The notes under the pieces: generated by a model | Told to the model about the DNA's origin: nothing | Seen by the model: only the letters and a program-made list of their open reading frames with translations | The model's database searches: none | Translations under genes and position numbers: made by a program | From: Vacuolonema iberomarrocanum LEGE 07170 | GTDB lineage: Bacteria; Cyanobacteriota; Cyanobacteriia; Elainellales; Elainellaceae | Length of the DNA stretch: 64,000 nucleotides | Direction: 5' to 3' | Assembly: GCA_015207365.1 (NCBI GenBank) | Contig: JADEXA010000009.1 | Span: 1-64,000 of the forward strand | In this document: positions 52,094-60,801 of the stretch, piece after piece | How the letters are laid out: every line of letters starts with the position of its first letter | Numbering within the stretch: position 1 is the first letter of the stretch

Positions 52094-52543
52094 ATGGAAA
52101 ATATCGATCTTCTGATCTTTGCGGGGTTATTGCTGCTGGGGCTTGTGGCAGGAACCATCGCTGAAAACAAGCACTTTGGTGACTTGAAGCGGCGCGAAAA
52201 AAAGGTAAAAAGCCTCAATGTCATCAACTTTGGGGCTCATGAACCCCTGCCCGAAGCCCACGAAGCGACCTTGGTTGTCGGTAGTGTGGTGATTGCCAGC
52301 GATTTTTTTCGGTTTTACCTGGCGTCCATCCTCAGCCTCTTAGGTGGAAACATCGGCGTGTATGAAACGTTGATCGAACGGGGGCGGCGAGAAGCAATTT
52401 TGCGATTAAAGGAAAAGGCGATCGCCCTCGGTGCCCGTCAGGTGCTCAATCTCCGCCTCGAAACCAGCAACCTCAACGGAGAGCAGAATAAAGGAGGCGG
52501 TGTCCAAGTAGAGGTGATTGCTTACGGAACAGCCATCCGCTAA
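52094..52543 (+). CDS. YbjQ-like protein with membrane anchor
   Basis: This 149-residue protein has an N-terminal hydrophobic helix (about 6-22: LIFAGLLLLGLVAGTIA) and a basic linker (KHFGDLKRREKKVKS). A diverged YbjQ-like domain follows: EATLVVGSVVIASDFFRFYLASILSLLGGNIGVYETLIERGRREAILRLKEKAIALGARQVLNLRLET, ending VEVIAYGTAIR. It is like the preceding gene in its second half and probably arose by duplication with addition of an anchor. The two may form mixed rings at the membrane. Function is unknown. A family A repeat follows at 52562. Confidence 0.8.
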   Translation: MENIDLLIFAGLLLLGLVAGTIAENKHFGDLKRREKKVKSLNVINFGAHEPLPEAHEATLVVGSVVIASDFFRFYLASILSLLGGNIGVYETLIERGRREAILRLKEKAIALGARQVLNLRLETSNLNGEQNKGGGVQVEVIAYGTAIR

Positions 52544-52561
52544 TTTCGCCTGGGCGAGCTC

Positions 52562-52630
52562 CCTATCGTTTGTGGCCGCTGCATTGCAGCGGCCACAAAC
52601 GATATTTGGGTTCTTCAATCGGATTTGATA
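52562..52630. repeat. Family A long palindrome, copy 5 (left end missing)
   Basis: Only the inner stem (CGTTTGTGGCCGCTGC / GCAGCGGCCACAAACG) and the right outer arm (CTTCAATCGGATTTGATA) remain; the left outer arm is lost. Its right end touches the stop codon of the GuaB3 gene (52631-52633). Confidence 0.88.
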
Positions 52631-53809
52631 CTACTTGCCCATGCCGAGTTGTTGAGCTTTCTGGTAAACCTTGCCCTCTGTCAACAGTGCAGGGGCGATC
52701 ACCACTTCGACTTGCTGCATGTCTCGGATGGTCTTGGCTCCCAAGGTGCCCATGCTGGACTTGAGTGCGCCGACAAAATTGTGGGTACCGTCATCCAGGC
52801 GGGCAGGCCCCAGCAAAATTTCTTCCAGCGTCCCTGTTGTGCCAACCCGAATGCGCGTTCCCCGGGGCAGAACAGGGCTGGGCGTTGCCATTCCCCAGTG
52901 GTAGCCGCTACCCGGAGCTTCGGCAGCGCGGGCAAAGGGCGAGCCAATCATCACCGCATCGGCTCCGCAGGCAATACATTTGCAGATGTCGCCCCCAGTT
53001 ACCAAGCCACCATCGGCAATGACAGGAATATAACGCCCGGTTTCGTTGAAGTAATCTGCGCGAGCAGCCGCGCAATCAGCGACGGCGGTGGCTTGGGGTA
53101 CACCGACTCCCAACACGCCCCGAGAGGTACAGGCTGCACCGGGGCCAATGCCGACCAGAACTGCCGCTGTTCCGGCTTTCATGAGTTGCAGCGCCACCTC
53201 ATAGGTGACACAATTCCCCAAAATTACGGGTACGGGCATCGACTGGCAGAACTCCGCCAGATTAAGAGGTTGAATGCTGTCGGGAGACAAGTGCGAAGTC
53301 GAAACGACGGTTGCCTGCACGAAGAACAGATCCACGCCCGCTTCGGCGGCGATCGCTCCAAACCGACTGGCACCGGCGGGGGTTGAACTAACTGCCGCAA
53401 TGCCGCCTGCTTGCTTGATTTCCTGAATCCGTTGTTTGACCAGTTCTGGCTTAACGGGTTCTGCATAGAGGTGCTGCATCAGCGGCACAAACTCATGCTT
53501 ATCAACGGCAGCAATCTTTTCCAGGATGGGTTTGGGATCCTCATAGCGAGTCTGAATCCCCTCCAGGTTCAAAACCCCCAATGCTCCTAGCTGAGAGAGC
53601 TTGACGGCCACATCGACATCAACCACCCCATCCATTGCGCTGGCAATGATGGGAATATCACGCTCGATGTTGCCAATACTCCAACGGGTTTCGGCAAGTG
53701 CCGGATCGATTGTCTGTTGCCCTGGTACGAGAGCAATTTCATCAATTCCGTAAGCTCGACGGGCAGCTTTTCCCCGACCAATTTGAATATCCACGCTTCT
53801 GAGTTCCAC
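52631..53809 (-). CDS. GuaB3-family IMP dehydrogenase-related protein
   Basis: This 392-residue TIM-barrel protein belongs to GuaB3, a branch of the IMP dehydrogenase/GMP reductase superfamily found in cyanobacteria and actinobacteria. Recent work treats cyanobacterial members as active IMP dehydrogenases. The catalytic Cys227 lies in [55 protein letters not shown] carries the phosphate-binding loop. No CBS (Bateman) domain is present, which is normal for this branch. It is monocistronic on the minus strand. A family A repeat abuts its stop codon. Confidence 0.88.
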   Translation of the reverse strand: MELRSVDIQIGRGKAARRAYGIDEIALVPGQQTIDPALAETRWSIGNIERDIPIIASAMDGVVDVDVAVKLSQLGALGVLNLEGIQTRYEDPKPILEKIAAVDKHEFVPLMQHLYAEPVKPELVKQRIQEIKQAGGIAAVSSTPAGASRFGAIAAEAGVDLFFVQATVVSTSHLSPDSIQPLNLAEFCQSMPVPVILGNCVTYEVALQLMKAGTAAVLVGIGPGAACTSRGVLGVGVPQATAVADCAAARADYFNETGRYIPVIADGGLVTGGDICKCIACGADAVMIGSPFARAAEAPGSGYHWGMATPSPVLPRGTRIRVGTTGTLEEILLGPARLDDGTHNFVGALKSSMGTLGAKTIRDMQQVEVVIAPALLTEGKVYQKAQQLGMGK

Positions 53810-54037
53810 TTGCTTGATGCTTATTATGGCTAGGGTACCAAATCGGGGCTTCTTTTGACTGCGATCTGATGGCGATTGCTCTATCCACTCTGCAACCTCA
53901 CAGGTATCAAGCGTTTTAGGGATTCATCCGATGTCTTTGCTAGGGCACAAAACGACCTTGGGATCAAAGATTTATCGCAAATTTCTGTCAGATGCGAATC
54001 TGCCAAACGATTTCACTGAGCTTACGGTCAACCTGTT

Positions 54038-55012
54038 CTATTCAGATTCGCCAGCGTGGTAAGAGCTGCGCACTAGCGGTCCCGATCGTACATGGGAAAA
54101 GCCCATCTCACGGGCGATCGCCCCTAGCTGCTCAAATGCTTCGGGAGTCCAGTATTTCTGCACGGGCAGGTGATCCAGAGAGGGGCGCATGTATTGACCC
54201 AGGGTGAGGCGATCGCACCCCACGGCGCGCAAGTCTTGCATGGCTTCGATCAGCTCTTCTTTGGTTTCCCCATGACCCAGCATCAGCCCTGATTTGGTGG
54301 GAATGGTGGGATTCAAGTCTTTCACTTGCTGTAGGACACGGAGCGATCGCTCGTACTTGGCTCCCCGGCGCACCCGATCCTGCAATCGCCGCACCGTTTC
54401 AATGTTGTGGTTGAAGCAAGCGGGCTGTGCGGTCACCACCGTGGCAATTCGCTCCGATTGGCCAACGTCCCCCGACTTGCCACTCCAAAAGTCCGGCGTT
54501 AGCACCTCGATCTGCGTCCCAGGATTCAGCGATCGCACCGCCTCCATCACCTGCACGAACCAGCCTGCACCGCCATCCACCAAGTCATCCCGAGCGACTG
54601 AGGTCAGCACCACATAACGCAAACCCAGCAGTTGCACGGCCTCTGCTACTTTGCGAGGCTCCTCTTCGTCCAGTGGCATGGGAGCATGTCCCTTGTCTAC
54701 CTGACAAAAGGCACAAGCGCGAGTGCAAGTCGGCCCCATCAGCAAAAAGGTTGCCGTACCACTGGCGTAGCACTCACCCCGATTGGGACACCGCCCCTCT
54801 TCGCAGATGGTGTGAATCTGTCGCTGCTTGATAATCCGCTGCACCGTCGAAATGTCGCTGACATTCCCAATGGGGCGACGCAACCAGTCTGGCATTTGCA
54901 CCAGAGGAGGGCGATCGCGATTCTTCGTTTTCTCTGGCGTAGATTGAGCCGTAGTGTTGTCAGCTTTAGTTGTTGAGGAAAGAGCGATCGAAGCAGGGTC
55001 TGAAGAAGTCAT
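54038..55012 (-). CDS. lipA: Lipoyl synthase
   Basis: This 324-residue radical-SAM enzyme inserts two sulfur atoms into protein-bound octanoyl groups to make lipoate for pyruvate dehydrogenase and glycine cleavage complexes. The auxiliary cluster ligands are Cys70-x4-Cys75-x5-Cys81 ([12 protein letters not shown]). The radical-SAM motif is Cys96-x3-Cys100-x2-Cys103 (CTRACAFC). The C-terminal RSSYHAGE motif completes the set. The first 40 residues are Ser/Thr/Lys-rich and probably disordered. [13 protein letters not shown] is preferred over a Met 25 codons upstream. Cyanobacteria often have two lipA copies; this one is a full enzyme by its motifs. Confidence 0.94.
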   Translation of the reverse strand: MTSSDPASIALSSTTKADNTTAQSTPEKTKNRDRPPLVQMPDWLRRPIGNVSDISTVQRIIKQRQIHTICEEGRCPNRGECYASGTATFLLMGPTCTRACAFCQVDKGHAPMPLDEEEPRKVAEAVQLLGLRYVVLTSVARDDLVDGGAGWFVQVMEAVRSLNPGTQIEVLTPDFWSGKSGDVGQSERIATVVTAQPACFNHNIETVRRLQDRVRRGAKYERSLRVLQQVKDLNPTIPTKSGLMLGHGETKEELIEAMQDLRAVGCDRLTLGQYMRPSLDHLPVQKYWTPEAFEQLGAIAREMGFSHVRSGPLVRSSYHAGESE

Positions 55013-55799
55013 AGTAAGGGATCGCGCTAAGCAGCGTACTGGCGGTATGCGAGAGATTTGTTCAATCCCTGACTGAATCAGCAACATACGCTTTCCATTC
55101 TAAAAGGAGTTTATGGGCTTTATGGAGCAGTCCATTAGCGAGACCCCGATTTCTGCTGAATCAGTTCCACAAATCTCGACTCAATCAACAGAAGCTTGAC
55201 AGAAGGCGATTGCTCCAGCATTCTCCCATAAAAGGTTTCCTCGTTCATTGTATTCAACTAATAAACGGAGTAAATGGTAAGGGTTTTAGGTTGGTAGAAG
55301 TTTACATAACTATCTAATTGATGTGGTCAAGCAATAAACAGACTTTTCATTCGCACTTTTATAAAGGCACACTGCTCTCTTAAGTAGATACAATTGCCTC
55401 ATTCAAGAATATTTGTAGCTCCCATCTCGTTCAAAAGTTGTAGCCTTCAACCCTACTAATCATCTGGATATGCTTGGCGCTCAGTATTAAACATCAGATT
55501 TCTATCCGCAATACATCTGGATTTCCAAATAATGAAAAATGTGCCAATTTGGTCGAGTTAAAAACTGCTCGAATTACGCTCTCTATGGAAGAAGCACAAT
55601 TGCAAAATCTGTCAATGATTTTATACAGTTTTTTGAGTTGTGATCTGATTCTAATTATTCTATATTTACACATTAAAACAAGTAAGGCTTTATATCGACA
55701 CGGTAAATTGAAAAGCAATTACCTGTAGATGCTTGCTAGAAAACTTCTAGCTGTCTTAATTTGCTAAGATTGTGTAGTCGATTTATTTTAAGATTCCTA
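55013..55799. other. AT-rich intergenic patch
   Basis: About 790 bases with no gene that I can support. From about 55100 on the sequence is AT-rich and free of HIP1 sites. Weak open frames occur on both strands at 55474-55728, which is expected of AT-poor stop distribution by chance, and neither has a convincing start. The region probably belongs with the following accessory gene. Confidence 0.5.
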
Positions 55800-56405
55800 A
55801 TGCTTGTCAGTACTCTGAAAGACTACGCTCAGATCTTCTTTCAATTTACAACGCCTTTGATTGCATTAGTTGGTTTATGGAGATGGCGTTCAGAATTAAC
55901 AGGAAAAGTTGAGTATGAAGTGGCCAAACAATCACTACTGTGTGCATACAGTGTCCGTGACCGCATTCAATTCGTACGGGAAGGATGGGGTTTTACAAAA
56001 GAAAATTTGCCCTCAAAAGTAGAAAACCTTGGCTTTGAGGATAGTTTTCGAGGCTTTAGTAAATTAACTGAGCTGCTTAGAGAAGAGCTGAATAAATTAA
56101 ATCAAACTACAATTGAGGCAGAGATAGTCTTTGGCAAAGAAGTGAAAGAAAGATTGGATAAACTAGCTATATTAGGTAGGCAATTGGAAATCGCTTCGTT
56201 GGCATATCACACTGGTTATAGAGGCAGCTGGAATAGTCCTGAAAGAACTAAAAATCAATTCTTTGAAATGCTTGTCAAAGCCGATTCTGTTGATGAAGAC
56301 AAGTTCCAAAAGGATCTAAATCTAGCTATGGATGATATTACAAAGTGCTTGCGTCCAACTTTGATGGGCAAAAAAATCTTATCCCGAAAAAGGTTTTTAC
56401 TGTAG
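55800..56405 (+). CDS. Hypothetical membrane-anchored accessory protein
   Basis: I do not recognise this protein of about 201 residues. One hydrophobic N-terminal segment (about residues 8-24: YAQIFFQFTTPLIALVGLW) is followed by a helical, charged cytoplasmic-type domain (RWRSELTGKVEYEVAKQSLLCAYSVRDRIQFVREGWGF). Further helices include LREELNKLNQTTIEAEIVFGKEV. No enzyme motif is visible. Codon use is AT-rich, unlike metY and lipA on either side, which suggests transfer. MLVSTLKDYAQ is the preferred start, as the 13 codons before it are not protein-like. No partner gene is present, so it may be a remnant of a larger cassette. Confidence 0.6.
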   Translation: MLVSTLKDYAQIFFQFTTPLIALVGLWRWRSELTGKVEYEVAKQSLLCAYSVRDRIQFVREGWGFTKENLPSKVENLGFEDSFRGFSKLTELLREELNKLNQTTIEAEIVFGKEVKERLDKLAILGRQLEIASLAYHTGYRGSWNSPERTKNQFFEMLVKADSVDEDKFQKDLNLAMDDITKCLRPTLMGKKILSRKRFLL

Positions 56406-57020
56406 GTCAATATTCACATTTGATCTTCTTTAAACATTAGTTTTTGTCGCGTATCTATGACTGCGTACGGAGTTAACAAAACAGATTAGGACATCATGAC
56501 CGATTTGTTGGAGGGGGCAAAAGGCATTGTAAGTAGGTAGCCATAAATAAACGGTGCTGTAGGGTGCTGTTAGGCAAAGCCGTAACGCACCATCCCGCAA
56601 GGCTTTGATGCGTTACGCTATCGCTAACGCATCCTACCAATAATTAGGGCTTTCTACTTCCCGAAGGATTGTCACAAAACCCGCCCCTACGTTGGTGCTG
56701 ATGTGCGGTGACCGTGGTGAATGTGGGGCAGGCGATGATCGCCAACCAGGATGTTGTGGCGAGTTTCGACACAACATCTGCTCAAGCCAATAACCGCCAA
56801 TGCTAACCCGCCCCGGCAAACACCGCCCGCCCTCCAACACCTAACCAATCGATTTTCTGTTGGATCGCGACAAATTAAGGAAACCCGCGATTCTATTGAA
56901 TTTCGGACATCTTGATATAAACTTTCTGAGCTATGTTCTGAACGATTCTGCATAAATGTTCTTTCTGAACTGCCGGAACGTTTCGGCAAAATTTTGAGCA
57001 ACTTAGAGAGAGGGTTTGAA
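56406..57020. other. Intergenic region upstream of metY
   Basis: About 615 bases with no gene. It holds a degenerate inverted repeat with TAACGCACC / GATGCGTTA elements (56556-56640) and the metY promoter. I looked for SAM-type riboswitch features ahead of metY and saw none convincing. GAGAGAGGG precedes the metY ATG. Confidence 0.5.
56556..56640. repeat. TAACGCACC/GATGCGTTA dispersed repeat
   Basis: Segments GTAGGGTGCTGTTAGGC, GTAACGCACCATCCCGC, TGATGCGTTACG and CTAACGCATCCTACC form an imperfect nested inverted repeat. This TAACGCACC type of repeat is common between cyanobacterial genes. Confidence 0.6.
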
Positions 57021-58301
57021 ATGAGTGAGACCTACAAACTCGGGACCCAGTGCCTCCATGCGGGGCAGGAGCCGGATCCCACCACGATGTCCCGTGCCGT
57101 TCCGATCTATCGCACCAGTTCCTACACCTTCCGCGATACCGAGCATGCCGCTAACCTGTTTGCGTTGAAAGAGCTGGGCAACATCTACACGCGGTTGATG
57201 AACCCGACCCAGGATGTACTGGAGAAGCGCGTCGCAGCCCTAGAAGGCGGGGCAGCAGCCCTGGCGGTGTCATCCGGCACCAGTGCCGTGTTCTATAGCA
57301 TTATCAACATTTGCCAGGTCGGCGATGAAGTGGTGTCGGCCAACACGCTGTATGGCGGCACCTACACCATGTTCAAAGACATTCTGCCGCAGTTTGGCAT
57401 CACTGTGCGTATGATAGACCCCCGCAACCCGGAGAACTTCCGCAGCGCCATCACCGACAAGACCAAGATGCTGTTCTGCGAAACGGTGAGCAATCCGGGA
57501 TTGGAAGTGTCAGATCTGGAAGCGATTGGGGCGATCGCCCACGAAAATGGCTTGCCTTTGGTGGTCGACAGTACCTTCACCACACCGTACTTAATGCGCC
57601 CGCTGGAGCATGGCGCTGATATCGTCGTGCATTCTCTCACCAAATGGCTGGGTGGGCATGGCACTGGCATCGGCGGAATTGTGGTCGATTCCGGCAAGTT
57701 TGACTGGACCTCGGGCAAGTTTCCGTTGATGAGTGAGCCGGATTCTAGCTACCACGGGCTTCGCTTTGCCCATGATCTAGGCCCCCTCGCACCCATCGCC
57801 TACACCCTGCGGATGCGACTCGTTCCTTTGCGGAACCTGGGAGCCTGCATCGCCCCCGACAATGCTTGGCTGTTCCTGCAAGGGATTGAAACCCTGCACC
57901 TGCGGATGCAGCGCCACTGCGAAAATGCCATGAAAGTGGCCGAGTTTCTGGTGCAGCATGGCGCGGTGGAATGGGTGCGCTATCCGGGATTGGAAACCGA
58001 CAAAGCCTATCCCATTGCCAAGCGCTATCTAAAAAATGGCTTTGGGGCAATGGTTGTGTTTGGTATTCGAGATGGGGCTGAAGCTGGGAAGCGCTTTATC
58101 GAACGGTTACAATTGTTCTCCCACCTAGCGAATGTGGGCGATGCAAAAAGTCTGGCGATCCACCCAGCTTCCACCACCCACTCACAGTTGTCGGAGCAGG
58201 ATCTGGAGCTGGCGGGTATTTCGCCGGGTCTGGTAAGGTTGGCGATCGGGATTGAAGACGCCGACGATATCATCGATGACCTGAAGCAAGCTCTGGACTA
58301 G
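57021..58301 (+). CDS. metY: O-acetylhomoserine sulfhydrylase (aminocarboxypropyltransferase)
   Basis: This 426-residue PLP enzyme of the Cys/Met metabolism family converts O-acetylhomoserine and sulfide to homocysteine. The PLP lysine is Lys208 in VVHSLTKWLGGHG, preceded by VVDSTFTTPYLMRPLEHGADI. SGTSAVFYSIINI, YGGTYTMF and the C-terminal LAIHPASTTHSQLSEQDLELAGISPGLVRLAIGIED are diagnostic of the MetY type. The start MSETYKLGTQCLHAGQ follows a purine-rich GAGAGAGGG. The metX gene follows 219 bases downstream on the same strand and supplies the substrate. Two hairpins lie between them. Confidence 0.93.
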   Translation: MSETYKLGTQCLHAGQEPDPTTMSRAVPIYRTSSYTFRDTEHAANLFALKELGNIYTRLMNPTQDVLEKRVAALEGGAAALAVSSGTSAVFYSIINICQVGDEVVSANTLYGGTYTMFKDILPQFGITVRMIDPRNPENFRSAITDKTKMLFCETVSNPGLEVSDLEAIGAIAHENGLPLVVDSTFTTPYLMRPLEHGADIVVHSLTKWLGGHGTGIGGIVVDSGKFDWTSGKFPLMSEPDSSYHGLRFAHDLGPLAPIAYTLRMRLVPLRNLGACIAPDNAWLFLQGIETLHLRMQRHCENAMKVAEFLVQHGAVEWVRYPGLETDKAYPIAKRYLKNGFGAMVVFGIRDGAEAGKRFIERLQLFSHLANVGDAKSLAIHPASTTHSQLSEQDLELAGISPGLVRLAIGIEDADDIIDDLKQALD

Positions 58302-58316
58302 CATCCCGGTCTGTCA

Positions 58317-58406
58317 GGACTTACATGGTTTGATAATTTTTGGGGCGCAGAGCGCCCCAAAAATTATCGAATTTCTTCGTTTTTTCGTAGCAAATGCGTA
58401 AGTTCT
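58317..58406. repeat. Family B palindromic repeat, copy 3
   Basis: Ends AGGACTTACAT / ATGCGTAAGTTCT enclose a different inner hairpin: GATAATTTTTGGGGCGC with its perfect complement around 3 bases (58332-58368). The ends match copies 1 and 2, but the stem sequence is unrelated. It lies 15 bases past the metY stop. Confidence 0.75.
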
Positions 58407-58449
58407 ATCTGTCCATACGGGGTTGCTGATTCTGGTTATGAAAGAGGTA

Positions 58450-58483
58450 CAGTATGCTCGAAACTTCGTTTCGAGGCATACTG
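58450..58483 (+). repeat. Hairpin ahead of metX
   Basis: CAGTATGCTCGAAAC pairs with GTTTCGAGGCATACTG with one bulged G and a 3-base loop; CTTTTC follows. It ends 37 bases before the metX start. It could attenuate read-through from metY, or be another stand-alone palindrome. Confidence 0.65.
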
Positions 58484-58520
58484 CTTTTCAGCAACGCCTT
58501 CCATCCAATTTCCCAGCCTG

Positions 58521-59648
58521 ATGAGTAGCGACCCGATCAAGACCCAGTTTTTCTCCCTGACAGCGGATGCCCCCTTTGAGTTGGAATCGGGGGAGGTGTT
58601 TGAGGAGGCCGTACTGGCCTACGAGACCTATGGCAGCTTGAACGCCGATGCAAGCAACGCCATTCTGGTGTTCCATGCCCTCACCGGTAGCCATCACGCA
58701 GCGGGGTTCAACCCCAACGTACCCGGTGTGGAAGCGTTGTGGACGGAGGAATGCGTCATGGGGTGGTGGGATAATTTTATCGGGCCGGGTCGGGCGCTGG
58801 ATAGCGATCGCTACTTTATCATTTGCGCCAACTATCTCGGGAGCTGCTACGGCTCGACGGGACCCCGCTCCATCAATCCCAAAACGGAAAAACCCTATGG
58901 CAGCCGCTTTCCGCAGGTGAGCGCTTGGGATATTGTGCGGAGTCAGCTGCGATTGCTAGATACGCTGGGTATCGAATGTTTGCATGGGGCGATCGGAGGC
59001 TCGCTGGGAGGAATGATGGCGCTCCTCCTGGCGGTTCGCTGCCCCCATCGCGTTCGCAATGTAATCCCCATTGCCACCGGGATGGAGACTACGGTTTTGC
59101 AGCGGGTTCACAATTTTGAGCAAGTTCTTGCCATTCGCAACGACCCCAATTTCAACAACGGCGACTATTACGATCGCCACCCGCCCAAAGAAGGGGTCAT
59201 TCTCGCGCGTATGATTTCCCACAAAACGTTCGTTTCCCTTGGGGTGATGGAAAATCGTGCCCGCCGGGAAATTGCCTATCAAGAGGCAATCGGGCAGGTG
59301 TATTCCATGTCCCATCCCATCGAGTCCTACATGTATCACCAGGGAAGAAAGTTTGCCGAGCGGTTCGATGCCAATAGCTATCTCCGCATTATGGATATCT
59401 GGCAGCGGTTCTATCTCAAGAATGGAAACACAGGACTCTTTGCTGCCTGCACCCACCAAAACTATTTGATCTTCAGCGTGGATTCTGATGTTTGCTTCTA
59501 TCCCGAAGAGCAATTACATATTGTCAAAGCCCTGAAGGATAGTGGCATCAATGTCGCCTATATCACCGTTCATTCTGATAAGGGCCATGACTCATTTCTG
59601 TTAGAGCCAGAGCTATTTTCGCCCTATATTCAATTTTTGCTAGATTGA
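58521..59648 (+). CDS. metX: Homoserine O-acetyltransferase
   Basis: This 375-residue alpha/beta-hydrolase-fold enzyme acylates homoserine, the first committed step to methionine. The nucleophile is Ser161 in AIGGSLGGMMALLLAV. The catalytic Asp is in VDSDVCFYP (about 328) and His356 in SDKGHDSFLLEPE. FHALTGSHHAAG and the NYLGSCYGSTGP stretch are family motifs. The neighbouring metY, which uses O-acetylhomoserine, supports acetyl over succinyl transfer. The family has both kinds and the acyl donor cannot be proven from sequence alone. ATG at 58521 gives the expected length. Confidence 0.93.
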   Translation: MSSDPIKTQFFSLTADAPFELESGEVFEEAVLAYETYGSLNADASNAILVFHALTGSHHAAGFNPNVPGVEALWTEECVMGWWDNFIGPGRALDSDRYFIICANYLGSCYGSTGPRSINPKTEKPYGSRFPQVSAWDIVRSQLRLLDTLGIECLHGAIGGSLGGMMALLLAVRCPHRVRNVIPIATGMETTVLQRVHNFEQVLAIRNDPNFNNGDYYDRHPPKEGVILARMISHKTFVSLGVMENRARREIAYQEAIGQVYSMSHPIESYMYHQGRKFAERFDANSYLRIMDIWQRFYLKNGNTGLFAACTHQNYLIFSVDSDVCFYPEEQLHIVKALKDSGINVAYITVHSDKGHDSFLLEPELFSPYIQFLLD

Positions 59649-59687
59649 GCGTTGACGATCGATGATAGCGCTCATCTTTACAGCCCT

Positions 59688-60251
59688 CTATGCCAATAAC
59701 CAGTTGAATAAATCTTCAACTTTAAGCTTGAAATCCTTCGCAAACGCTGGAACAGGCAACTGAGCTTCGGGTTGTTCATAGACAGTCGTTGGATGGTCAG
59801 ATGAGTACACGAAGATGGATTGTTCATCAGGGTCGATCAACCATCCCATCTGACTACCATTTTCGAGGCAGTGCAAGATATTTTTGGTTACTTTTGTTTG
59901 GCTTTGATCAGGTGAGAGAATCTCAATGGTCCAGTCTGGGGCCATTAAAAAGGCGTTAGCCACTCTGCCATTTCCTTGGCGTGGAATTCGCTCCCACAAA
60001 AATACAGAAATATCAGGGACGATGGAGTGCCCACCAAACGTACAACGAAGCTCAGTAAACGCCCGTGCAATGTTCTGAGGCTTAACAATCGCATTAATAG
60101 AAGGCGCTAGCTCTGTTTGAATGGCGCTATGTTCTCCCTGTGGCATTGGCTTTTGAACAATTTGCCCATCAATGAATTCGCTGGCAGGTTCGGTCTCCGG
60201 TAATTGGAGAAAATTTTCTAGCGTTAAGGACGTTGTAGAAGCTTGAACCAT
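59688..60251 (-). CDS. Uma2-family (DUF820) putative endonuclease
   Basis: This protein of 187 residues is a shorter Uma2/DUF820 member. TLENFLQLPETEPASEFIDGQIVQKPMPQGEHS opens the domain. IVPDISVFLWERIP carries the PD-like Asp, and DWTIEILSPDQSQTKVTKNILHCLENG the E-x-L and following Lys. GWLIDPDEQSIFVY is the typical end. The family has a PD-(D/E)XK-like fold and is expanded in cyanobacteria; no cellular role is established. It differs from the Uma2 protein at 30463 by lacking a coiled-coil tail. It is transcribed towards metX and probably stands alone. Confidence 0.87.
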   Translation of the reverse strand: MVQASTTSLTLENFLQLPETEPASEFIDGQIVQKPMPQGEHSAIQTELAPSINAIVKPQNIARAFTELRCTFGGHSIVPDISVFLWERIPRQGNGRVANAFLMAPDWTIEILSPDQSQTKVTKNILHCLENGSQMGWLIDPDEQSIFVYSSDHPTTVYEQPEAQLPVPAFAKDFKLKVEDLFNWLLA

Positions 60252-60291
60252 TGGGAGCCTCTTATCTGACGTTTTCTATTCCAACATTGCA

Positions 60292-60687
60292 CTATTCGAT
60301 GGTGATGACGCGAACGCCCTCGTCGGTGATGGTTTCTGCCTCGGCTTCAAAGGGCTTGTCTTCGCCGAACCAATCTTCGACCTTTTGCTTGGCTTCGGCT
60401 TTTACTTCGGGAGTGATACACATGGCGACCGCTCCCAGTGCCGCAACCAATGTGCCCAGGTCATCGACAAAGCCAACGCCGACGGTGACATCCGGAATAG
60501 CGTCCGTCGGTAGGATGAAGTAGGCGAGAGCTGAGTAGATAATAGATTTTGCCCATAAAGGAGTTTCGGGGCGTTGGGCGGCGACATACAGGGTAAGAGC
60601 TTTTTCCACCACCTCACGTCCGGCTTTTGTGGCGAAGCGAGCCAGCTTTTGCCAAAACTGCTTTTCAGAAACGAAGGGGACTTTCAT
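60292..60687 (-). CDS. YkvA-family (DUF1232) protein
   Basis: This 131-residue protein has the DUF1232 core PLWAKSIIYSALAYFILPTDAIPDVTVGVGFVDDLGTLVAAL, with the invariant YFxxPxDxIPD motif. Amphipathic helices flank it (KAGREVVEKALTLYVAAQRP, and a charged C-terminus KAEAKQKVEDWFGEDKPFEA). The family is widespread, small and probably membrane-associated; function is unknown. The start MKVPFVSEKQFWQK is preferred over MSPYRP six codons earlier. It lies between sufR and the Uma2 gene on the same strand, without overlap. Confidence 0.87.
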   Translation of the reverse strand: MKVPFVSEKQFWQKLARFATKAGREVVEKALTLYVAAQRPETPLWAKSIIYSALAYFILPTDAIPDVTVGVGFVDDLGTLVAALGAVAMCITPEVKAEAKQKVEDWFGEDKPFEAEAETITDEGVRVITIE

Positions 60688-60801
60688 GGGCCGGTAGGGT
60701 GACACAGTACCTCCTTACCCTAGCGCGAGAGTTGGCGATCGCCCGGGCGAGATGTCCGTCCCTCGCCATTCGGCAACCAGGAATAGGGATTGCCAGATCA
60801 A

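Noticed and set aside
55474..55728. 84-codon open frame with a hydrophobic segment
   Set aside because: AT-rich region with a competing open frame on the other strand, no ribosome-binding site and no similarity that I recognise.
56406..57020. Possible SAM riboswitch ahead of metY
   Set aside because: No recognisable SAM-I/II core; the only structure is a TAACGCACC-type repeat far from the start.
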